A DNA stretch of 32,429 nucleotides from Gammaproteobacteria bacterium (GCA_028598975.1 JAQRMU010000041.1:1-32429), one strand, 5' to 3'; counted from the stretch's first letter, positions 1 through 11,878 are shown. Notes: generated by a model not told the origin, from the letters alone. Numbers and translations: made by a program.

Positions 1-45
1 TGATAGTGTGGGAGTTCCCATGTGAAAGTAGGTCACTGCCAGGCT
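1..45 (+). rRNA. rrf: 5S ribosomal RNA, 3' end (partial)
   Basis: The first 45 bases match the 3' third of a bacterial 5S rRNA: the GTGGG...TTCCCATGTGAAAGTAGG arm followed by the closing CTGCCAGGC strand of helix I. The 5' part and the rest of the presumed rRNA operon lie outside the window. An intrinsic terminator follows at once, as expected for the last gene of an rRNA operon. The exact mature 3' end is uncertain by one or two bases. Confidence 0.9.
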
Positions 46-60
46 TTAATATAAAGAAAT

Positions 61-93
61 ACCCAGTCCTCATTGAGGTCTGGGTATTTTTTT
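61..93 (+). terminator. Intrinsic terminator of the rRNA operon
   Basis: ACCCAGTCCTCA pairs with TGAGGTCTGGGT (12 positions, one T-T mismatch) around a tiny loop and is followed by ATTTTTTT. It sits 16 bases after the 5S rRNA. On the minus strand the same hairpin is followed by ATTTCTTT, so it may also stop transcripts arriving from the sugar dehydrogenase gene. Confidence 0.9.
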
Positions 94-276
94 GTCTATG
101 ATTTGAAGAAAGCATTGCTACATGTAATATGAAATATTACTGTTAAGGGTAAGTACAGTTAGAGCTCCACAAAAGTGTATGAATCAGAATTATGAATAGA
201 GTAACTCTCTTACAAGCGCTAAGCTCGAGCTACACTTATATAACAGATTAAGGCGAGTGTACTCTCTATAGATTAT

Positions 277-1395
277 TCAATCTTTAGGCCGAATTCTTAT
301 TATACGACCGTCATCAGTAGATATATAAAGCCAGCCATTAGAATCTTCTATTACATTCCTTATACGGCCGTTAACAGTCCTTAGAAGCCTTGTTTCTTCA
401 ACAGCAATATTGGATTTATCTAATGTAACTTTATTGAGATGTCGGAGCTTCATTGAACCTGTTAACAAGTTACCTTTCCACTTTGGGAAGGCTTTACCTG
501 AGTATTGTATTAGGCCGCTAGGTGCTATTGAGGGGATATAGGTCATAATGGACTGTTTCATGCCGTCACGGTGTGTTCCTTGTCCTACAGCGATATCTTT
601 GCCATATTCTTTGCCATATGAAATTACTGGCCATCCATAGTTATTAGTGGCCTCAATGATGTTAATTTCATCACCACCTCTCGGCCCATGTTCAATAGCC
701 CACAATATCCCTGTTTGTAGGTTAAAAAATAAACCTTGAGGATTGCGATGACCATAACTCCAGATTTCATCGAGTGCTTTTGTATTCTCGGTGTATGGGT
801 TATCTATTGGAATGCTACCATCAAGGTTCAGCCTGATGATAGTACCGGCATGATTGCCTAGGTTTTGTGCATTTTCACGAATACCCCGATCCCCGACAGA
901 TAGGAATACATGGCCATTATGATCAAAACTAATACGTCCACCATAATGGACATTAGTGCTAGTTGTTGATTGAGTGGTAATGAGATCTTGCCATTCTTGT
1001 AGATGCTCGTTACTAAGTTTTGCCCGACTAAGCGTCGTTGCTCCTCTGCCAGCTATATTTTTACTGTAACTAAAATATATCCAGCCAGTGGCAATATAAT
1101 CAGGGGATAAAGCGACATCAAATAAACCTCCTTGGCCTTTTACTTTGATATTGTTTGGAAGGCCTGACATTGTTGAGACATTACCGCTAGTGATATTAAG
1201 CTTACTTAAGATACCTTCTCGCTGAGTAATGAGCATTGTATTGTCAGGAAGCAAGGCCATTCCCCATGGAGTAGCAAGATCACTCGCTATCATTTTTATT
1301 TCTATGGCTGTTTTGTGAGCTTGAGATGTACTGTAATTGGAAAGGAAAAGTGTAAAAACTAGACTTATGCATAGCACATGTTTTTTTAGAGACAT
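277..1395 (-). CDS. Secreted PQQ-dependent sugar (aldose) dehydrogenase
   Basis: Soluble PQQ-dependent aldose dehydrogenase family (YliI/Asd, related to soluble glucose dehydrogenase B), a periplasmic six-bladed beta-propeller that oxidises aldoses with PQQ. Visible family features are the N-terminal ATPWGMALLPD blade, HYGGRISFD, SVGDRG, GHRNPQG and EHGPRGGDEIN, the last contributing PQQ and calcium site residues. A Sec signal peptide is clear: Lys-Lys, a hydrophobic stretch, then SQA before the mature protein. An ATG lies four codons upstream (1407), but the start at 1395 is preferred because GGAG sits 6 bases before it; this gives 372 residues. That GGAG lies in one arm of a hairpin (1402-1437). 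The gene is monocistronic and faces the rRNA terminator. Family call is firm; the sugar substrate is not known. Confidence 0.85.
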   Translation of the reverse strand: MSLKKHVLCISLVFTLFLSNYSTSQAHKTAIEIKMIASDLATPWGMALLPDNTMLITQREGILSKLNITSGNVSTMSGLPNNIKVKGQGGLFDVALSPDYIATGWIYFSYSKNIAGRGATTLSRAKLSNEHLQEWQDLITTQSTTSTNVHYGGRISFDHNGHVFLSVGDRGIRENAQNLGNHAGTIIRLNLDGSIPIDNPYTENTKALDEIWSYGHRNPQGLFFNLQTGILWAIEHGPRGGDEINIIEATNNYGWPVISYGKEYGKDIAVGQGTHRDGMKQSIMTYIPSIAPSGLIQYSGKAFPKWKGNLLTGSMKLRHLNKVTLDKSNIAVEETRLLRTVNGRIRNVIEDSNGWLYISTDDGRIIRIRPKD

Positions 1396-1401
1396 TATAT
1401 T

Positions 1402-1437
1402 CTCCATGTTAGTAACTATGGTCAGCTTAACATGGAG
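1402..1437 (-). promoter_or_regulatory. 10-bp hairpin covering the Shine-Dalgarno site of the sugar dehydrogenase
   Basis: CTCCATGTTA (1402-1411) and TAACATGGAG (1428-1437) are perfect inverted repeats around a 16-base loop. On the minus strand the 3' arm contains the GGAG that precedes the ATG at 1395. If folded in the mRNA the ribosome site would be masked. It could equally be an operator for a dimeric repressor. Seen in sequence; function is inference. Confidence 0.5.
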
Positions 1438-1493
1438 GGTAGAGTATTAGTTTATAAATGGTATTGTAGGAAAGGTGCTTTGAGTGTCAGAAA

Positions 1494-1949
1494 TTAAACA
1501 TGAACGTGTTGTTTAGTACTTTGTTTACCTGGCTTGTGTGTACTTTCAGGATCAGAAATGTACTCTAAGGCTCTAAGAATATTTTGACGAGTAATTGTGC
1601 CTACAAGACGGTTATCCATGACAACAGGAAAACGTTTATAGGAACCTGTCAAAAAGCGCTCGGCGACATCAAGAATGGGTGTTTCAACATCAATAGTGTC
1701 AACGCTAGGAGACATGAATTCTGATACTCGACCTGCAGCACCATCTTGTTGGTAAGCGGCATTGAGGGCAACTTGCATGCAATCTTTTTCTGATAGAAAA
1801 CCAATCATATTGCCATGTTCATCAATGACTGGAGCGCCTGAAATTCGAGATTCAAGCATTTTGTGAATTGCCCGCAAAATGTCCATATCTGGGGTAAACG
1901 TACACTTGTTTACAGCCATATAGTCTCTAACTTTTAATGATGCGAGCAT
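1494..1949 (-). CDS. Tandem CBS-domain protein, last gene of the nqr cluster
   Basis: A 151-residue protein made almost only of two CBS domains, roughly residues 7-60 (VRDYM...APVIDEHGNMIGFLSEKD) and 75-131 (VSEFMSP...FPVVMDNRLVGTITRQNIL). CBS pairs bind adenine nucleotides or other ligands and act as regulatory modules. The C-terminal tail is polar and His-ended. The start has a good GGAG 8 bases upstream. The gene begins 13 bases after the nqrM stop on the same strand, so it is probably co-transcribed with the Na+-NQR genes. That makes an energy-charge sensor or assembly role for NQR possible but unproven. No catalytic domain is present. Confidence 0.85.
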   Translation of the reverse strand: MLASLKVRDYMAVNKCTFTPDMDILRAIHKMLESRISGAPVIDEHGNMIGFLSEKDCMQVALNAAYQQDGAAGRVSEFMSPSVDTIDVETPILDVAERFLTGSYKRFPVVMDNRLVGTITRQNILRALEYISDPESTHKPGKQSTKQHVHV

Positions 1950-1962
1950 TGTTACTCTCCAA

Positions 1963-2175
1963 TTATTCGTTATTTTGCTTATCTAATTCAGCTTTACGTT
2001 TGGCACAAATATCTTTTTCTTCACTTGAGCAAGCACCACTGCAGCTACCAGATAAACCTACTTGGTTTAAGCCTCCGCAGCTACCTTTAATGGCAGGTTT
2101 GCCCATAATTACACCAATTGCCATGCCAAGAACAGCAACAGCTATGATGATAAATGTTGCGATAAAAATAGACAT
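1963..2175 (-). CDS. nqrM: Na+-NQR maturation protein NqrM
   Basis: A 70-residue protein of the DUF539/NqrM family, needed for assembly of active Na+-NQR, probably by supplying iron to the NqrD/NqrE metal centre (established in Vibrio). It has one N-terminal membrane helix (residues about 3-24) and four cysteines at 33, 45, 49 and 57, the GSCGGL...GSCSGAC...C pattern of the family. Its ATG overlaps the nqrF stop by one base (TAATG), implying translational coupling. In many genomes apbE lies between nqrF and nqrM; it is not here. Confidence 0.93.
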   Translation of the reverse strand: MSIFIATFIIIAVAVLGMAIGVIMGKPAIKGSCGGLNQVGLSGSCSGACSSEEKDICAKRKAELDKQNNE

Positions 2176-3392
2176 TAGCCAAAGTCATCAAGGAAGATGT
2201 TATCGCGTTCTACACCAAGATCTTCAAGCATGTTGATCACGGCTGAGTTCATCATTGGAGGACCACACATATAATATTCACAATCTTCTGGTGCAGGGTG
2301 ATCTTTTAATAGATTGTCACGAAGTACGTTATGAATAAAGCCGGTGTGACCTGTCCAGTTATCTTCTTCCATTGGATCAGATAATGCCACATGCCATTGA
2401 AAGTTATCATTTTCTGCTTGCAAGGTATCAAAGTCTTCAACGTAGAACATTTCACGTTTGCTTCGAGCTCCATACCAGAAAGACATCTTACGTTTACTAT
2501 TTAATCGACGAAGCTGGTCAAAGATATGTGAGCGCATCGGTGCCATACCTGCACCACCACCGATAAACACCATCTCTTTATCAGTATCTTTGGCGAAAAA
2601 CTCACCAAAAGGACCAGAGATAGTGACTTTATCACCTTCTTTTAAGTTGAAGATAAATGATGACATTTGACCTGGAGGTACGTCATCATCAGCACCTGGC
2701 GGTGGCGATGCGATACGTACATTCAGCATGATAATGCCTTCTTCTTCTGGGTAGTTAGCCATTGAGTAGGCACGAATAACATCACTTTTTACTGTTGATG
2801 TATAGCGCCACATATCAAAGCGATCCCAATCTTCACGATACTCTTTACCAATGTCGAAAGTTTTATATTCACTTACATGGGCTGGCGCTTCGATTTGAAT
2901 GAAACCACCTGCACGGAAGTTTACATTTTCACCAGTAGGTAATTCTAAAACGAGTTCTTTGATGAATGTCGCTACATTGTCATTGGAGCGTACCGTACAT
3001 TCCCACTTTTTGACGCCAAATACTTCTTCAGGTACTTGGATTTTCATATCTTGTTTTACAGCAACTTGGCATGCAAGACGTTCACCGTCAGCTGCTTCAC
3101 GTTTCGTGATATGAGATAGCTCTGTAGGCAAAATAGATCCACCACCATCAAATACTTTAACTTTACACTGACCACATGTGCCACCACCACCACAGGCTGA
3201 TGAAACAAACATTTCTGAATCTGCTAAGGCACCTAAAAGTTTTCCACCTGCACCACAGCTGATTGTTTTCTCATCATTAATATTGATAGCAATGTCGCCA
3301 GTAGATACTAGCTTTGATCGCGCACCAAGGATAATAAATACTAAGGCCATGATAATGACCGTGAATAGGATAATACCGAGTATTATTTCCAT
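2175..3392 (-). CDS. nqrF: Na+-translocating NADH:quinone reductase subunit F
   Basis: NADH-oxidising subunit of Na+-NQR, 405 residues. An N-terminal membrane helix (about 3-23) is followed by a [2Fe-2S] ferredoxin domain with cysteines 67, 73, 76 and 108 ([12 protein letters not shown]...ACQ), then a ferredoxin-reductase-like part with the FAD motif RAYSMANYP and an NADH motif [12 protein letters not shown], ending in [12 protein letters not shown] and the typical terminal LDDFG. Electrons pass NADH-FAD-2Fe2S to the membrane subunits. Start and stop overlap the neighbours by one base each. Confidence 0.98.
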   Translation of the reverse strand: MEIILGIILFTVIIMALVFIILGARSKLVSTGDIAININDEKTISCGAGGKLLGALADSEMFVSSACGGGGTCGQCKVKVFDGGGSILPTELSHITKREAADGERLACQVAVKQDMKIQVPEEVFGVKKWECTVRSNDNVATFIKELVLELPTGENVNFRAGGFIQIEAPAHVSEYKTFDIGKEYREDWDRFDMWRYTSTVKSDVIRAYSMANYPEEEGIIMLNVRIASPPPGADDDVPPGQMSSFIFNLKEGDKVTISGPFGEFFAKDTDKEMVFIGGGAGMAPMRSHIFDQLRRLNSKRKMSFWYGARSKREMFYVEDFDTLQAENDNFQWHVALSDPMEEDNWTGHTGFIHNVLRDNLLKDHPAPEDCEYYMCGPPMMNSAVINMLEDLGVERDNIFLDDFG

Positions 3393-4000
3393 TACAGTTG
3401 AATCCCCGAGAATGCCATAAAGCCTAACGCCATGAGGCCAGCAGTAATAAAGGTAATACCAAGGCCTTGTAAACCATCTGGTACATCAGAATATTTAAGT
3501 TTTTCGCGGATTCCAGCAATCGCAGTGATAGCTAAAGCCCAGCCAAAACCACTACCTAAACCATAAACTGCACTTTCAGCTAGATTATAGTCGCGTTCCA
3601 CCATGAAGAGTGTTCCACCTAATATGGCACAGTTCACTGTAATGAGCGGCAAGAAAATCCCCAAGGCGTTATAGAGTGCTGGGGTAAACTTATCCATGGC
3701 CATTTCAACTATTTGTACCATGGCGGCGATGACACCGATAAAGCTGATCAGACCTAAAAAGCTTAAATCAACATCAGGGTAGCCAGCCCATGCAAGTGCG
3801 CCATCTTTTAGTAAAAATTGATAGATTAAGTTATTTGCCGGCACTGTGATTACTTGTACCAAGATAACCGCAATACCTAGACCTAGTGCTGTTTCAATTT
3901 TCTTTGACACAGCCAAAAAGGTACACATACCTAAGAAGAAGGATAGGGCGAGGTTCTCAATAAAGATCGAGCGGATAAAGAGGCTTAGATAATGTTCCAT
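3392..4000 (-). CDS. nqrE: Na+-translocating NADH:quinone reductase subunit E
   Basis: Integral membrane subunit, 202 residues with about six helices. It is homologous to NqrD and forms a pseudo-symmetric pair with it. The cysteines in [12 protein letters not shown] and VNCAILGG correspond to the pair that, with NqrD, holds the intramembrane iron centre. Its stop overlaps the nqrF start by one base and its ATG directly abuts the nqrD stop. Confidence 0.98.
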   Translation of the reverse strand: MEHYLSLFIRSIFIENLALSFFLGMCTFLAVSKKIETALGLGIAVILVQVITVPANNLIYQFLLKDGALAWAGYPDVDLSFLGLISFIGVIAAMVQIVEMAMDKFTPALYNALGIFLPLITVNCAILGGTLFMVERDYNLAESAVYGLGSGFGWALAITAIAGIREKLKYSDVPDGLQGLGITFITAGLMALGFMAFSGIQL

Positions 4001-4663
4001 CTATAGCACCTCCGTACGATGTACTTGGTGAATTTGGTAATCTGCTGGTTCAACTTGTTCTTTTTTAATGCTACGGATTAACCAAATAAGTAGTCCGATA
4101 ACAAAAAAGGCACTAGGTGGTAATAACATCAAACCATTAGGAATATACCAGCCACCTTCATTGGCAACAGGGATGATGACATGGCCGAATAGTTTGCCTG
4201 TACCGAGTAATTCACGGAAGAAAGCCACGACCATCAAAATTAGACTGTAACCAAGACCATTACCAATACCATCAAGAAAACTCATTCCCGGTGGGTTTTT
4301 CATGGCATAGGCTTCGGCACGACCTAATACAATACAGTTAGTAATGATTAATCCAACAAACACGGATAGTTGTTTGCTTGCATCATAAGCATAGGCTTTG
4401 AGCAATTGATCAACAATGATTACAAGAGATGCAATGATAGTCATCTGTACAATAATACGTATGCTCGAAGGAATATGGTTTCTTATTGAGCTGATAATTG
4501 CACCTGAAAATGCAGCGACCGTTGTCAGTGCAATACTCATAATCAATGCCGCCATCATATTGGTTGTTACAGCTAGGGCTGAACAAACACCTAAGACTTG
4601 TAGCGTGATCGGATTGTTATCAATAAGAGGATCGTAGACTGCTGCTTTGATTTCGCTCGCCAT
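4001..4663 (-). CDS. nqrD: Na+-translocating NADH:quinone reductase subunit D
   Basis: Integral membrane subunit, 220 residues, Rnf/Nqr family. Metal-centre cysteines are visible in [12 protein letters not shown] and [16 protein letters not shown]. The N-terminal residues [15 protein letters not shown] and about six hydrophobic helices match the family. It lies two bases from nqrC and abuts nqrE, in the invariant nqr order. Confidence 0.98.
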   Translation of the reverse strand: MASEIKAAVYDPLIDNNPITLQVLGVCSALAVTTNMMAALIMSIALTTVAAFSGAIISSIRNHIPSSIRIIVQMTIIASLVIIVDQLLKAYAYDASKQLSVFVGLIITNCIVLGRAEAYAMKNPPGMSFLDGIGNGLGYSLILMVVAFFRELLGTGKLFGHVIIPVANEGGWYIPNGLMLLPPSAFFVIGLLIWLIRSIKKEQVEPADYQIHQVHRTEVL

Positions 4664-4665
4664 TA

Positions 4666-5484
4666 TTATTTCTCCATCTCAGCATTCATATTTCTTAAAT
4701 AAGGACCAAAACCGTGATCGCCTAACCAATATCTCACTAAATTAGATACGCCAACACTTGTCAGTGTCGCACCAGATAGGCCATCAATTTGATGTTTGGC
4801 ACCTGCAACTTTAAAGTCGACAAAGCCGCGAACAACTTCAATTTTTAGTTCACCTTGGTCATTAAATGCTTTTTTACCTTGCCATAGCTTACGCCATTTA
4901 GGATTATCAACTTCACCACCTAAGCCCGGAGTTTCAGCATGAGCATAAAATTGTAGTCCGCCAATAGTATTAAAGTCGCCTTCAAATGAGATGAAACCAT
5001 ATAAAGTAGACCAGAGGCCATAGCCATGAATTGGCAGCACAACTTGCGTCGTCTTATTGCCTTCCTTCAATAGGTATACCTTGGCGAGTTTTGCTCGACG
5101 ACCAATGCCTGCAATATCTTGCTCAGATGACAGTTTAATACTTTGCTCAGGATCACCTGCAGCCTTGTATTGGTCATATGATGCAGAATCAATGTCTGAA
5201 TATAAGCCTGTTTCAACATCGACGATTTTGACTTCAAACTGTTCAAAAAGTGTATTAACGTCAGCATTATCAGATAATAAACCTGTTACAGCGAGGATGT
5301 TTTTCTTAATATCAGCTTCTTTATTCGCAATTTGCAGAGGTTTAAACATAACAGCAGAGATTGATACTAGGATTGAACAGACTAAGCATAATAAGGCTGC
5401 AACAATAATTGTCTTCTTAGGATCATCATTGGGTAAATCGAGAATTTTGCCAACAAAGCCTGGTTTTTTAGTATTTTCAGTCAT
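4666..5484 (-). CDS. nqrC: Na+-translocating NADH:quinone reductase subunit C
   Basis: Flavoprotein subunit, 272 residues: one N-terminal helix (about 25-47) and a periplasmic FMN-binding domain. The flavinylation motif DGLSGAT places covalent FMN on Thr240. That FMN is attached by ApbE flavin transferase, whose gene is not in this operon and must be elsewhere. Upstream motifs [10 protein letters not shown] and [11 protein letters not shown] are typical. Confidence 0.98.
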   Translation of the reverse strand: MTENTKKPGFVGKILDLPNDDPKKTIIVAALLCLVCSILVSISAVMFKPLQIANKEADIKKNILAVTGLLSDNADVNTLFEQFEVKIVDVETGLYSDIDSASYDQYKAAGDPEQSIKLSSEQDIAGIGRRAKLAKVYLLKEGNKTTQVVLPIHGYGLWSTLYGFISFEGDFNTIGGLQFYAHAETPGLGGEVDNPKWRKLWQGKKAFNDQGELKIEVVRGFVDFKVAGAKHQIDGLSGATLTSVGVSNLVRYWLGDHGFGPYLRNMNAEMEK

Positions 5485-5488
5485 AGTG

Positions 5489-6697
5489 TTAACTTCGCTC
5501 TAATCGACGTTTAATATTTGCTTGCACAACAAAGTAGTCAATCAGTGGTGCAAAGAGGTTGGCAAATAGAATGGCCAACATGATGCCTTCAGGGAATGCA
5601 GGGTTAATAACGCGAATAATAACGGTCATAAAGCCAATTAAAATACCGTAAATCCAGCGGCCTTTATTGGTCATCGCAGCAGATACAGGATCAGTTGCCA
5701 TAAAGATCATACCGAAAGCAAAGCCACCTAGGGTTAAATGCCAATACCAAGGTAGGGCAAACATTGGGTTAGTATCACTACCAATTAAGTTAAATAATAA
5801 GGTTGTGGCCACCATGCCAAAGAATACACCGAAGATAATTCTATACGAGGCAACTCGGGTATAAAGTAAGAATGCTGCACCAAATAAACAGGCAAGCGTC
5901 GATACTTCACCCATTGAACCTTGCATTGAACCTAGGAAGGTTTGAGTCCAAGTGAAACCTGCATCTGTAATGGCTTCTAAACCACCTTGAGCACCTAAAG
6001 ATAAAGGTGTAGCACCTGAAAAGCCATCAATTGCAGTCCAAACACCATCACCTGACATCGAGGCTGGATAAGCAAAGTATAAAAAGGCACGCCCCGTTAA
6101 TGCTGGATTTAAGAAGTTTTTACCTGTTCCACCGAATACTTCTTTACCCAATACCACACCAAATATAATACCTAATGCAACCTGCCATAATGGCGTTGAT
6201 GCCGGCAAGATTAATGTGTAAAGCATTGATGTTACTAGGAAACCTTCATTTACTTCATGGTTACGTACAGCAGCAAATAATACTTCAAATGTACCACCGG
6301 CAATTAATGTAGTTAGGTAGATTGGCAGGAAATAAAGTAGGCCGTGAATCATGCTCGCGGTAATGCTATTGGGATCAAACCCTACACCGATATAACCTAA
6401 TACTGTACCTCTCCAACCATCTAAAGCGGTCATGCCTAGTTCAGCCATCGCACTATTAGCTTGATGACCCGTATTCCATAACATCATTAAGATGACAGGG
6501 AATGTGGCAATAACAACGTAGGTCATCAATCGTTTTAAATCGATACCATCACGAACATGTGGTGAACCACGTGTATTATCAGCTGGTGAATATAGGAATG
6601 TATCGATCATTTCATAAACTGCAAACCACTTATGATATGGCCCGCCTTTATGGAATAAAGGTTCCTTCTTATCAAGGAAACGTCGTAAACGCGACAT
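5489..6697 (-). CDS. nqrB: Na+-translocating NADH:quinone reductase subunit B
   Basis: Main membrane subunit, 402 residues, about ten helices. It carries covalent FMN on Thr230 in DGFSGAT and also riboflavin and the quinone region in the known enzyme. The stretch [20 protein letters not shown] and the acidic residues in membrane segments are as in Vibrio NqrB. The start is two bases after the nqrA stop. Confidence 0.98.
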   Translation of the reverse strand: MSRLRRFLDKKEPLFHKGGPYHKWFAVYEMIDTFLYSPADNTRGSPHVRDGIDLKRLMTYVVIATFPVILMMLWNTGHQANSAMAELGMTALDGWRGTVLGYIGVGFDPNSITASMIHGLLYFLPIYLTTLIAGGTFEVLFAAVRNHEVNEGFLVTSMLYTLILPASTPLWQVALGIIFGVVLGKEVFGGTGKNFLNPALTGRAFLYFAYPASMSGDGVWTAIDGFSGATPLSLGAQGGLEAITDAGFTWTQTFLGSMQGSMGEVSTLACLFGAAFLLYTRVASYRIIFGVFFGMVATTLLFNLIGSDTNPMFALPWYWHLTLGGFAFGMIFMATDPVSAAMTNKGRWIYGILIGFMTVIIRVINPAFPEGIMLAILFANLFAPLIDYFVVQANIKRRLERS

Positions 6698-6699
6698 AG

Positions 6700-8097
<1,398 letters not shown>

Positions 8098-8115
8098 TTA
8101 TCCAAGATAGCCGCT

Positions 8116-8144
8116 AGTATAAGTATTGTTGCGCCTTATGGGAA
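8116..8144 (-). promoter_or_regulatory. Candidate sigma70 promoter of the nqr operon
   Basis: Minus strand TTCCCA, 17 bases, TATACT: four of six and five of six matches to consensus. Transcription would start near 8109, leaving a leader of about 60 bases before nqrA. It is the best match in the 131-base gap between the MFS gene and nqrA. Confidence 0.4.
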
Positions 8145-8180
8145 GCCGTTAGCACCATCAAAATGATGATATTTTTGGTA

Positions 8181-9335
8181 TTAATTGCTATGCGGATCTT
8201 TCAGCCAGCGTAATCCAATAAAAAATGCGATTAATGTTGCCACTGCTGCCATGCTAAAAGTAGCCGTTGGACCGGGAGATAACCAAAAATAACCACTAAA
8301 TAAACTTCCAATTGCGCCACCGGCACCGAAACCAAGACTACTGTACAAAGCTTGGCCTCGGCCTTGATTCTTGCCTGTGAAATAGTGATGAACCCATGCC
8401 ATTGCTGCGGCATGAATTGAGCCAAAACTGGCAGCATGTAAGAGTTGGGCAAATAGTAATAAGGCGAATGAATCAGGGAAGAAACCAATGATTAACCAGC
8501 GTAGCGTACTAAGTAATAAACTAGCGAGTAGTACGGTGCGAATGCCAAATCGAGGTAGCCAATGGTGCATAAAGAGAAAAATGATTATTTCTGCGATAAC
8601 ACCTAAAGCCCAGAGTTGACCAATCAAACCTCGGTTATAACCATGCTGCTCTAAGTAAATTGTGTAGAAGGTATAGTAAGGACCATGGCTCATTTGCACT
8701 AGGAAAGAGATAGCTAAAAAGGCAAGTACTTCAGAACGCTTTAAGATCTGTAAAATAGGTTGATGATTTAAGCTGAGATGGCGAGAAGATGATTCGGGTA
8801 CCGTTAAGCTGACTAGCCATATAGCAACCAAGCTAAGCAGCATCGTGTAGGGAACAATACTGGCATCATAATGTTCGAGTAACAAACCTAAACCAACGAC
8901 AATAACGATAAAGCCTACTGAGCCCCAAAGGCGAATTCTACTGTAGTGGTGGCTATGCTCCCCAAGGTGTTGCAGGGTGGTTGTTTCAAATTGTGGTAGT
9001 GAGGCATTCCAAAAAAAGCTGAACACCAACATAACGGCTGCGATCCAAATATAGCTGTTATTAAACAAGATAATTGAAAAGGCTATGGCCCCTGCCAAGC
9101 TTGCAAGGCGGACAATAGACATACGTTGACTACGATGATCGGCAATCCAGCCCCAAATATTAGGGGCAACGATGCGAGTGGCTAATAAAATGGCGGTTAA
9201 CTCACCAATCTCACGGGCAGAAAATCCTTCCCATTGCAGGTAAAGTCCCCAATAGGGAACAAGTACACCTAGGGATGCAAAATAAAAAAAGTAAAAGCCC
9301 GATAATCGCCAATAAGGCGTATTTTTTAGAGGCAC
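8181..9335 (-). CDS. MFS transporter, PPP/HcaT-like family
   Basis: A 384-residue, 12-helix major facilitator protein. The opening YWRLSGFYFFYFASLGVLVPYW and the WGWIADHRSQR loop between helices 2 and 3 place it with the MFS_1-like group annotated from HcaT (phenylpropionate transporter). That substrate should not be assumed, because close homologues occur beside housekeeping genes in many gammaproteobacteria. It starts with GTG seven bases after aroC and is probably the last gene of the rpoN-PTS-mgtE-aroC run. Confidence 0.8.
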   Translation of the reverse strand: MPLKNTPYWRLSGFYFFYFASLGVLVPYWGLYLQWEGFSAREIGELTAILLATRIVAPNIWGWIADHRSQRMSIVRLASLAGAIAFSIILFNNSYIWIAAVMLVFSFFWNASLPQFETTTLQHLGEHSHHYSRIRLWGSVGFIVIVVGLGLLLEHYDASIVPYTMLLSLVAIWLVSLTVPESSSRHLSLNHQPILQILKRSEVLAFLAISFLVQMSHGPYYTFYTIYLEQHGYNRGLIGQLWALGVIAEIIIFLFMHHWLPRFGIRTVLLASLLLSTLRWLIIGFFPDSFALLLFAQLLHAASFGSIHAAAMAWVHHYFTGKNQGRGQALYSSLGFGAGGAIGSLFSGYFWLSPGPTATFSMAAVATLIAFFIGLRWLKDPHSN

Positions 9336-9342
9336 GCCTTAA

Positions 9343-10434
9343 CTAGGCTTGAGCTGGAATAATAGGTGTTCCTGAATTTACATCCATATTTTGTGCGCGG
9401 TGGCGTAGCATATGATCCATCAACACCATGGCAAGCATGGCTTCAGCAATAGGTGTTGCACGGATGCCAACACAAGGATCATGGCGACCTTTGGTGACTA
9501 CTTCTACAGGTTCACCTTCGGTATTTACACTTCGACCGGGAATGCTAAGGCTAGAAGTAGCTTTTAATGCCATGCTGACCAAAATATCTTGACCACTTGA
9601 GATGCCGCCTAGAATACCACCGGCATTATTGCTTAAGAAGCCTTCTGGGCTTATTTCATCACGATGTTCGGTACCTTTTTGTGTGACCGACTCAAAGCCA
9701 GCACCAATTTCTACACCCTTAACCGCATTAATGCTCATCATTGCGTGGGCTATTTCAGCATCAAGTCGATCAAAAATGGGCTCACCTAAACCGGGAGGTA
9801 CATTGGTGGCAATAACATTAACACGAGCACCAATGGAATCACCCTTTAAGGACTTCATATAGTCTTCTAACTGTTGTTCTTTATCAGCATCAGGGCAGAA
9901 AAATGCACTTTTTTCTAACTGGTCCCAATCAAGTTTTTCGATTTTAACAGGGCCAAGTTGGGCTAAATAGCCGGTAACTTCAATGCCAAACTGTTCTTTT
10001 AAGTATTTTTTTGCAATACCACCCGCTGCAACACGCATTGCTGTTTCACGAGCAGAAGAACGACCACCACCACGATAATCACGGAAACCATATTTTTGAT
10101 GGTAAGTGTAATCAGCATGAGCAGGGCGGAACTGATGCATGATATTGCCATAATCTTTTGAACGCTGATCAGTGTTTTCGATCATCATCGCAATAGGTGT
10201 ACCTGTTGTTTTACCTTCAAATACGCCTGAAAGAATTTTGACTTGGTCTAATTCCTGACGTTGGGTGACATAACGTGTTTTACCGGGGCGACGACGATCA
10301 AGATCGCCTTGTAAATCTGCTTCTGTAAGCGCGAGTCCTGGAGGGCAACCATCAACAATACAGCCAATAGCGGGACCATGGCTTTCACCAAAGCTAGTGA
10401 CAGTAAATAATTTTCCGAAGCTGTTGCCTGACAT
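9343..10434 (-). CDS. aroC: Chorismate synthase
   Basis: Final step of the shikimate pathway: 5-enolpyruvylshikimate-3-phosphate to chorismate, FMNH2-dependent. 363 residues, as usual. Signatures present are the N-terminal [18 protein letters not shown], the [13 protein letters not shown] loop, [22 protein letters not shown] and C-terminal [17 protein letters not shown]. It lies 20 bases after mgtE and seven before the MFS gene. In many gammaproteobacteria aroC neighbours prmB; here prmB is about 18 kb away with leuC. Confidence 0.98.
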   Translation of the reverse strand: MSGNSFGKLFTVTSFGESHGPAIGCIVDGCPPGLALTEADLQGDLDRRRPGKTRYVTQRQELDQVKILSGVFEGKTTGTPIAMMIENTDQRSKDYGNIMHQFRPAHADYTYHQKYGFRDYRGGGRSSARETAMRVAAGGIAKKYLKEQFGIEVTGYLAQLGPVKIEKLDWDQLEKSAFFCPDADKEQQLEDYMKSLKGDSIGARVNVIATNVPPGLGEPIFDRLDAEIAHAMMSINAVKGVEIGAGFESVTQKGTEHRDEISPEGFLSNNAGGILGGISSGQDILVSMALKATSSLSIPGRSVNTEGEPVEVVTKGRHDPCVGIRATPIAEAMLAMVLMDHMLRHRAQNMDVNSGTPIIPAQA

Positions 10435-10454
10435 AATGAAGTCTCAATAATTTT

Positions 10455-11813
10455 TTAAACGATGAATAGAGTAGCAAATCCAAGAAATGCCATAAATCCC
10501 ACTACATCTGTTACGGTCGTGAGTAATACGCCACCCGAGAGGGCTGGATCAATTCCAAAACGTTTTAAAGCCACGGGAATAGTGACGCCAGCAAGTGCAG
10601 CGGCAACAAGGTTAATAATAATAGCTACGCCAATTAATACGCCTAATTCAATACTGTTAAACCATAAACTTGTGACAACTGCGATAGCAAAAGCCCAAAT
10701 AAGCCCATTACTTGCTCCTACTGCAATTTCTTTACGGAGTAACCAGCGTTGGTTTTTTTTATTTAATTGACCAAGTGCCATTGAGCGAATAACAAGCGTT
10801 AATGTTTGACTTCCAGCAACGCCACCCATGCTAGCAACTATTGGCATTAGTATTGCCAAGGCAACTTGCTTCTCAAGTGTCGTTTCGAATAAACCAATCA
10901 CCCATGCGGCTAGAAAAGCGGTGAGCAAGTTCACACCTAACCACAAAGAGCGGCGGTGAATACTTTTACCAATGGGGGCGAAGGTATCTTCATCTTCCCC
11001 TAAACCAGCCATACTTAACATGGTATGTTCAGCATCATCACGGATAACGTCAACCACGTCATCGATAGTAATACGACCTAAGAGGTGATTTTCTTTATCA
11101 ACAACAGGCGCAGAGATAAGGTCATGTTTTTCAAAGCGGAGTGCAACGTCACTTTCATCGGTATTGGCATGAATAGCTTCAATTTGGTGTGACATAACCT
11201 GGCTTACAGTCAAAGAACGACTACGGCTGACGACTTGGGTCAGTGCTAATGTGCCGAGATAATGATCTTCATTGTCAACAACATAGAGGCTATCGGTATT
11301 GTCAGGTAAGGTGTCTAGAAGGCGCAAATAGCGTAATACAACTTCAAGCGTGATATCGGATCGAACCGTGACCACATCGGTATTCATCAAGCCACCGGCA
11401 GTATCTTCATCATAGGCTAATACGGCTTCAACTCGGCGACGATGTTGACCATCCATTACTCGAAGTACTTCTTGAGTAACGTGGTCTGGTAAGTTTTGCA
11501 GAATATCCGCGACATCATCAGGCGGAAGATCTTCTGTTGCACTCACTAAATCTGCGGTGTCCATATCCTGAATTAAATCAGTTTGAACGTCCTCACCTAA
11601 ATACGATAATACTTCACCACGAAGTTCAGGGTTAATGATTGGCCAACAAACTCGTCGTTCTACGGGAGGGAGAGATTCAAGTAAATGAGCAGTTTCAGCC
11701 GGATGGAGGCTGGCTAATAAACGACGCATACGCAAAAAACGGCCACTTTCTAACGCTTCTGTTAGCGTATCAATAGGCTTGTTAATTGAATTTTGTTGAT
11801 TTAGCTCAGACAT
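10455..11813 (-). CDS. mgtE: Magnesium transporter MgtE
   Basis: Mg2+ channel/transporter of the MgtE family. Order of parts: an N-terminal superhelical domain (about residues 30-130), a CBS pair (about 135-255), a plug helix, then five membrane helices with SMGGVAGSQTLTLVIRSMALGQL, the conserved pore signature. The open frame extends four codons upstream to a TTG, but the ATG at 11813 (MSELNQQ) is the likelier start, giving 452 residues. The 65-base gap from ptsI is too short for a Mg2+ riboswitch. Confidence 0.93.
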   Translation of the reverse strand: MSELNQQNSINKPIDTLTEALESGRFLRMRRLLASLHPAETAHLLESLPPVERRVCWPIINPELRGEVLSYLGEDVQTDLIQDMDTADLVSATEDLPPDDVADILQNLPDHVTQEVLRVMDGQHRRRVEAVLAYDEDTAGGLMNTDVVTVRSDITLEVVLRYLRLLDTLPDNTDSLYVVDNEDHYLGTLALTQVVSRSRSLTVSQVMSHQIEAIHANTDESDVALRFEKHDLISAPVVDKENHLLGRITIDDVVDVIRDDAEHTMLSMAGLGEDEDTFAPIGKSIHRRSLWLGVNLLTAFLAAWVIGLFETTLEKQVALAILMPIVASMGGVAGSQTLTLVIRSMALGQLNKKNQRWLLRKEIAVGASNGLIWAFAIAVVTSLWFNSIELGVLIGVAIIINLVAAALAGVTIPVALKRFGIDPALSGGVLLTTVTDVVGFMAFLGFATLFIV

Positions 11814-11878
11814 CAGCTTATCCAAAACGTGGTGTTGCGTAATTAGCTGAGCATTTTAGCCTGCTTGGCGTCCTTAGC

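Noticed and set aside
5057-5503. 148-codon open frame on plus, opposite nqrC
   Set aside because: It lies wholly antisense to a certain gene, resembles no family, and has no ribosome site. Similar plus-strand frames opposite nqrF, rpoN and leuC were rejected likewise.
11814-11878. Possible magnesium riboswitch before mgtE
   Set aside because: The 65-base gap from ptsI is too short for the ykoK or mgtA leader types and no matching structure is visible.
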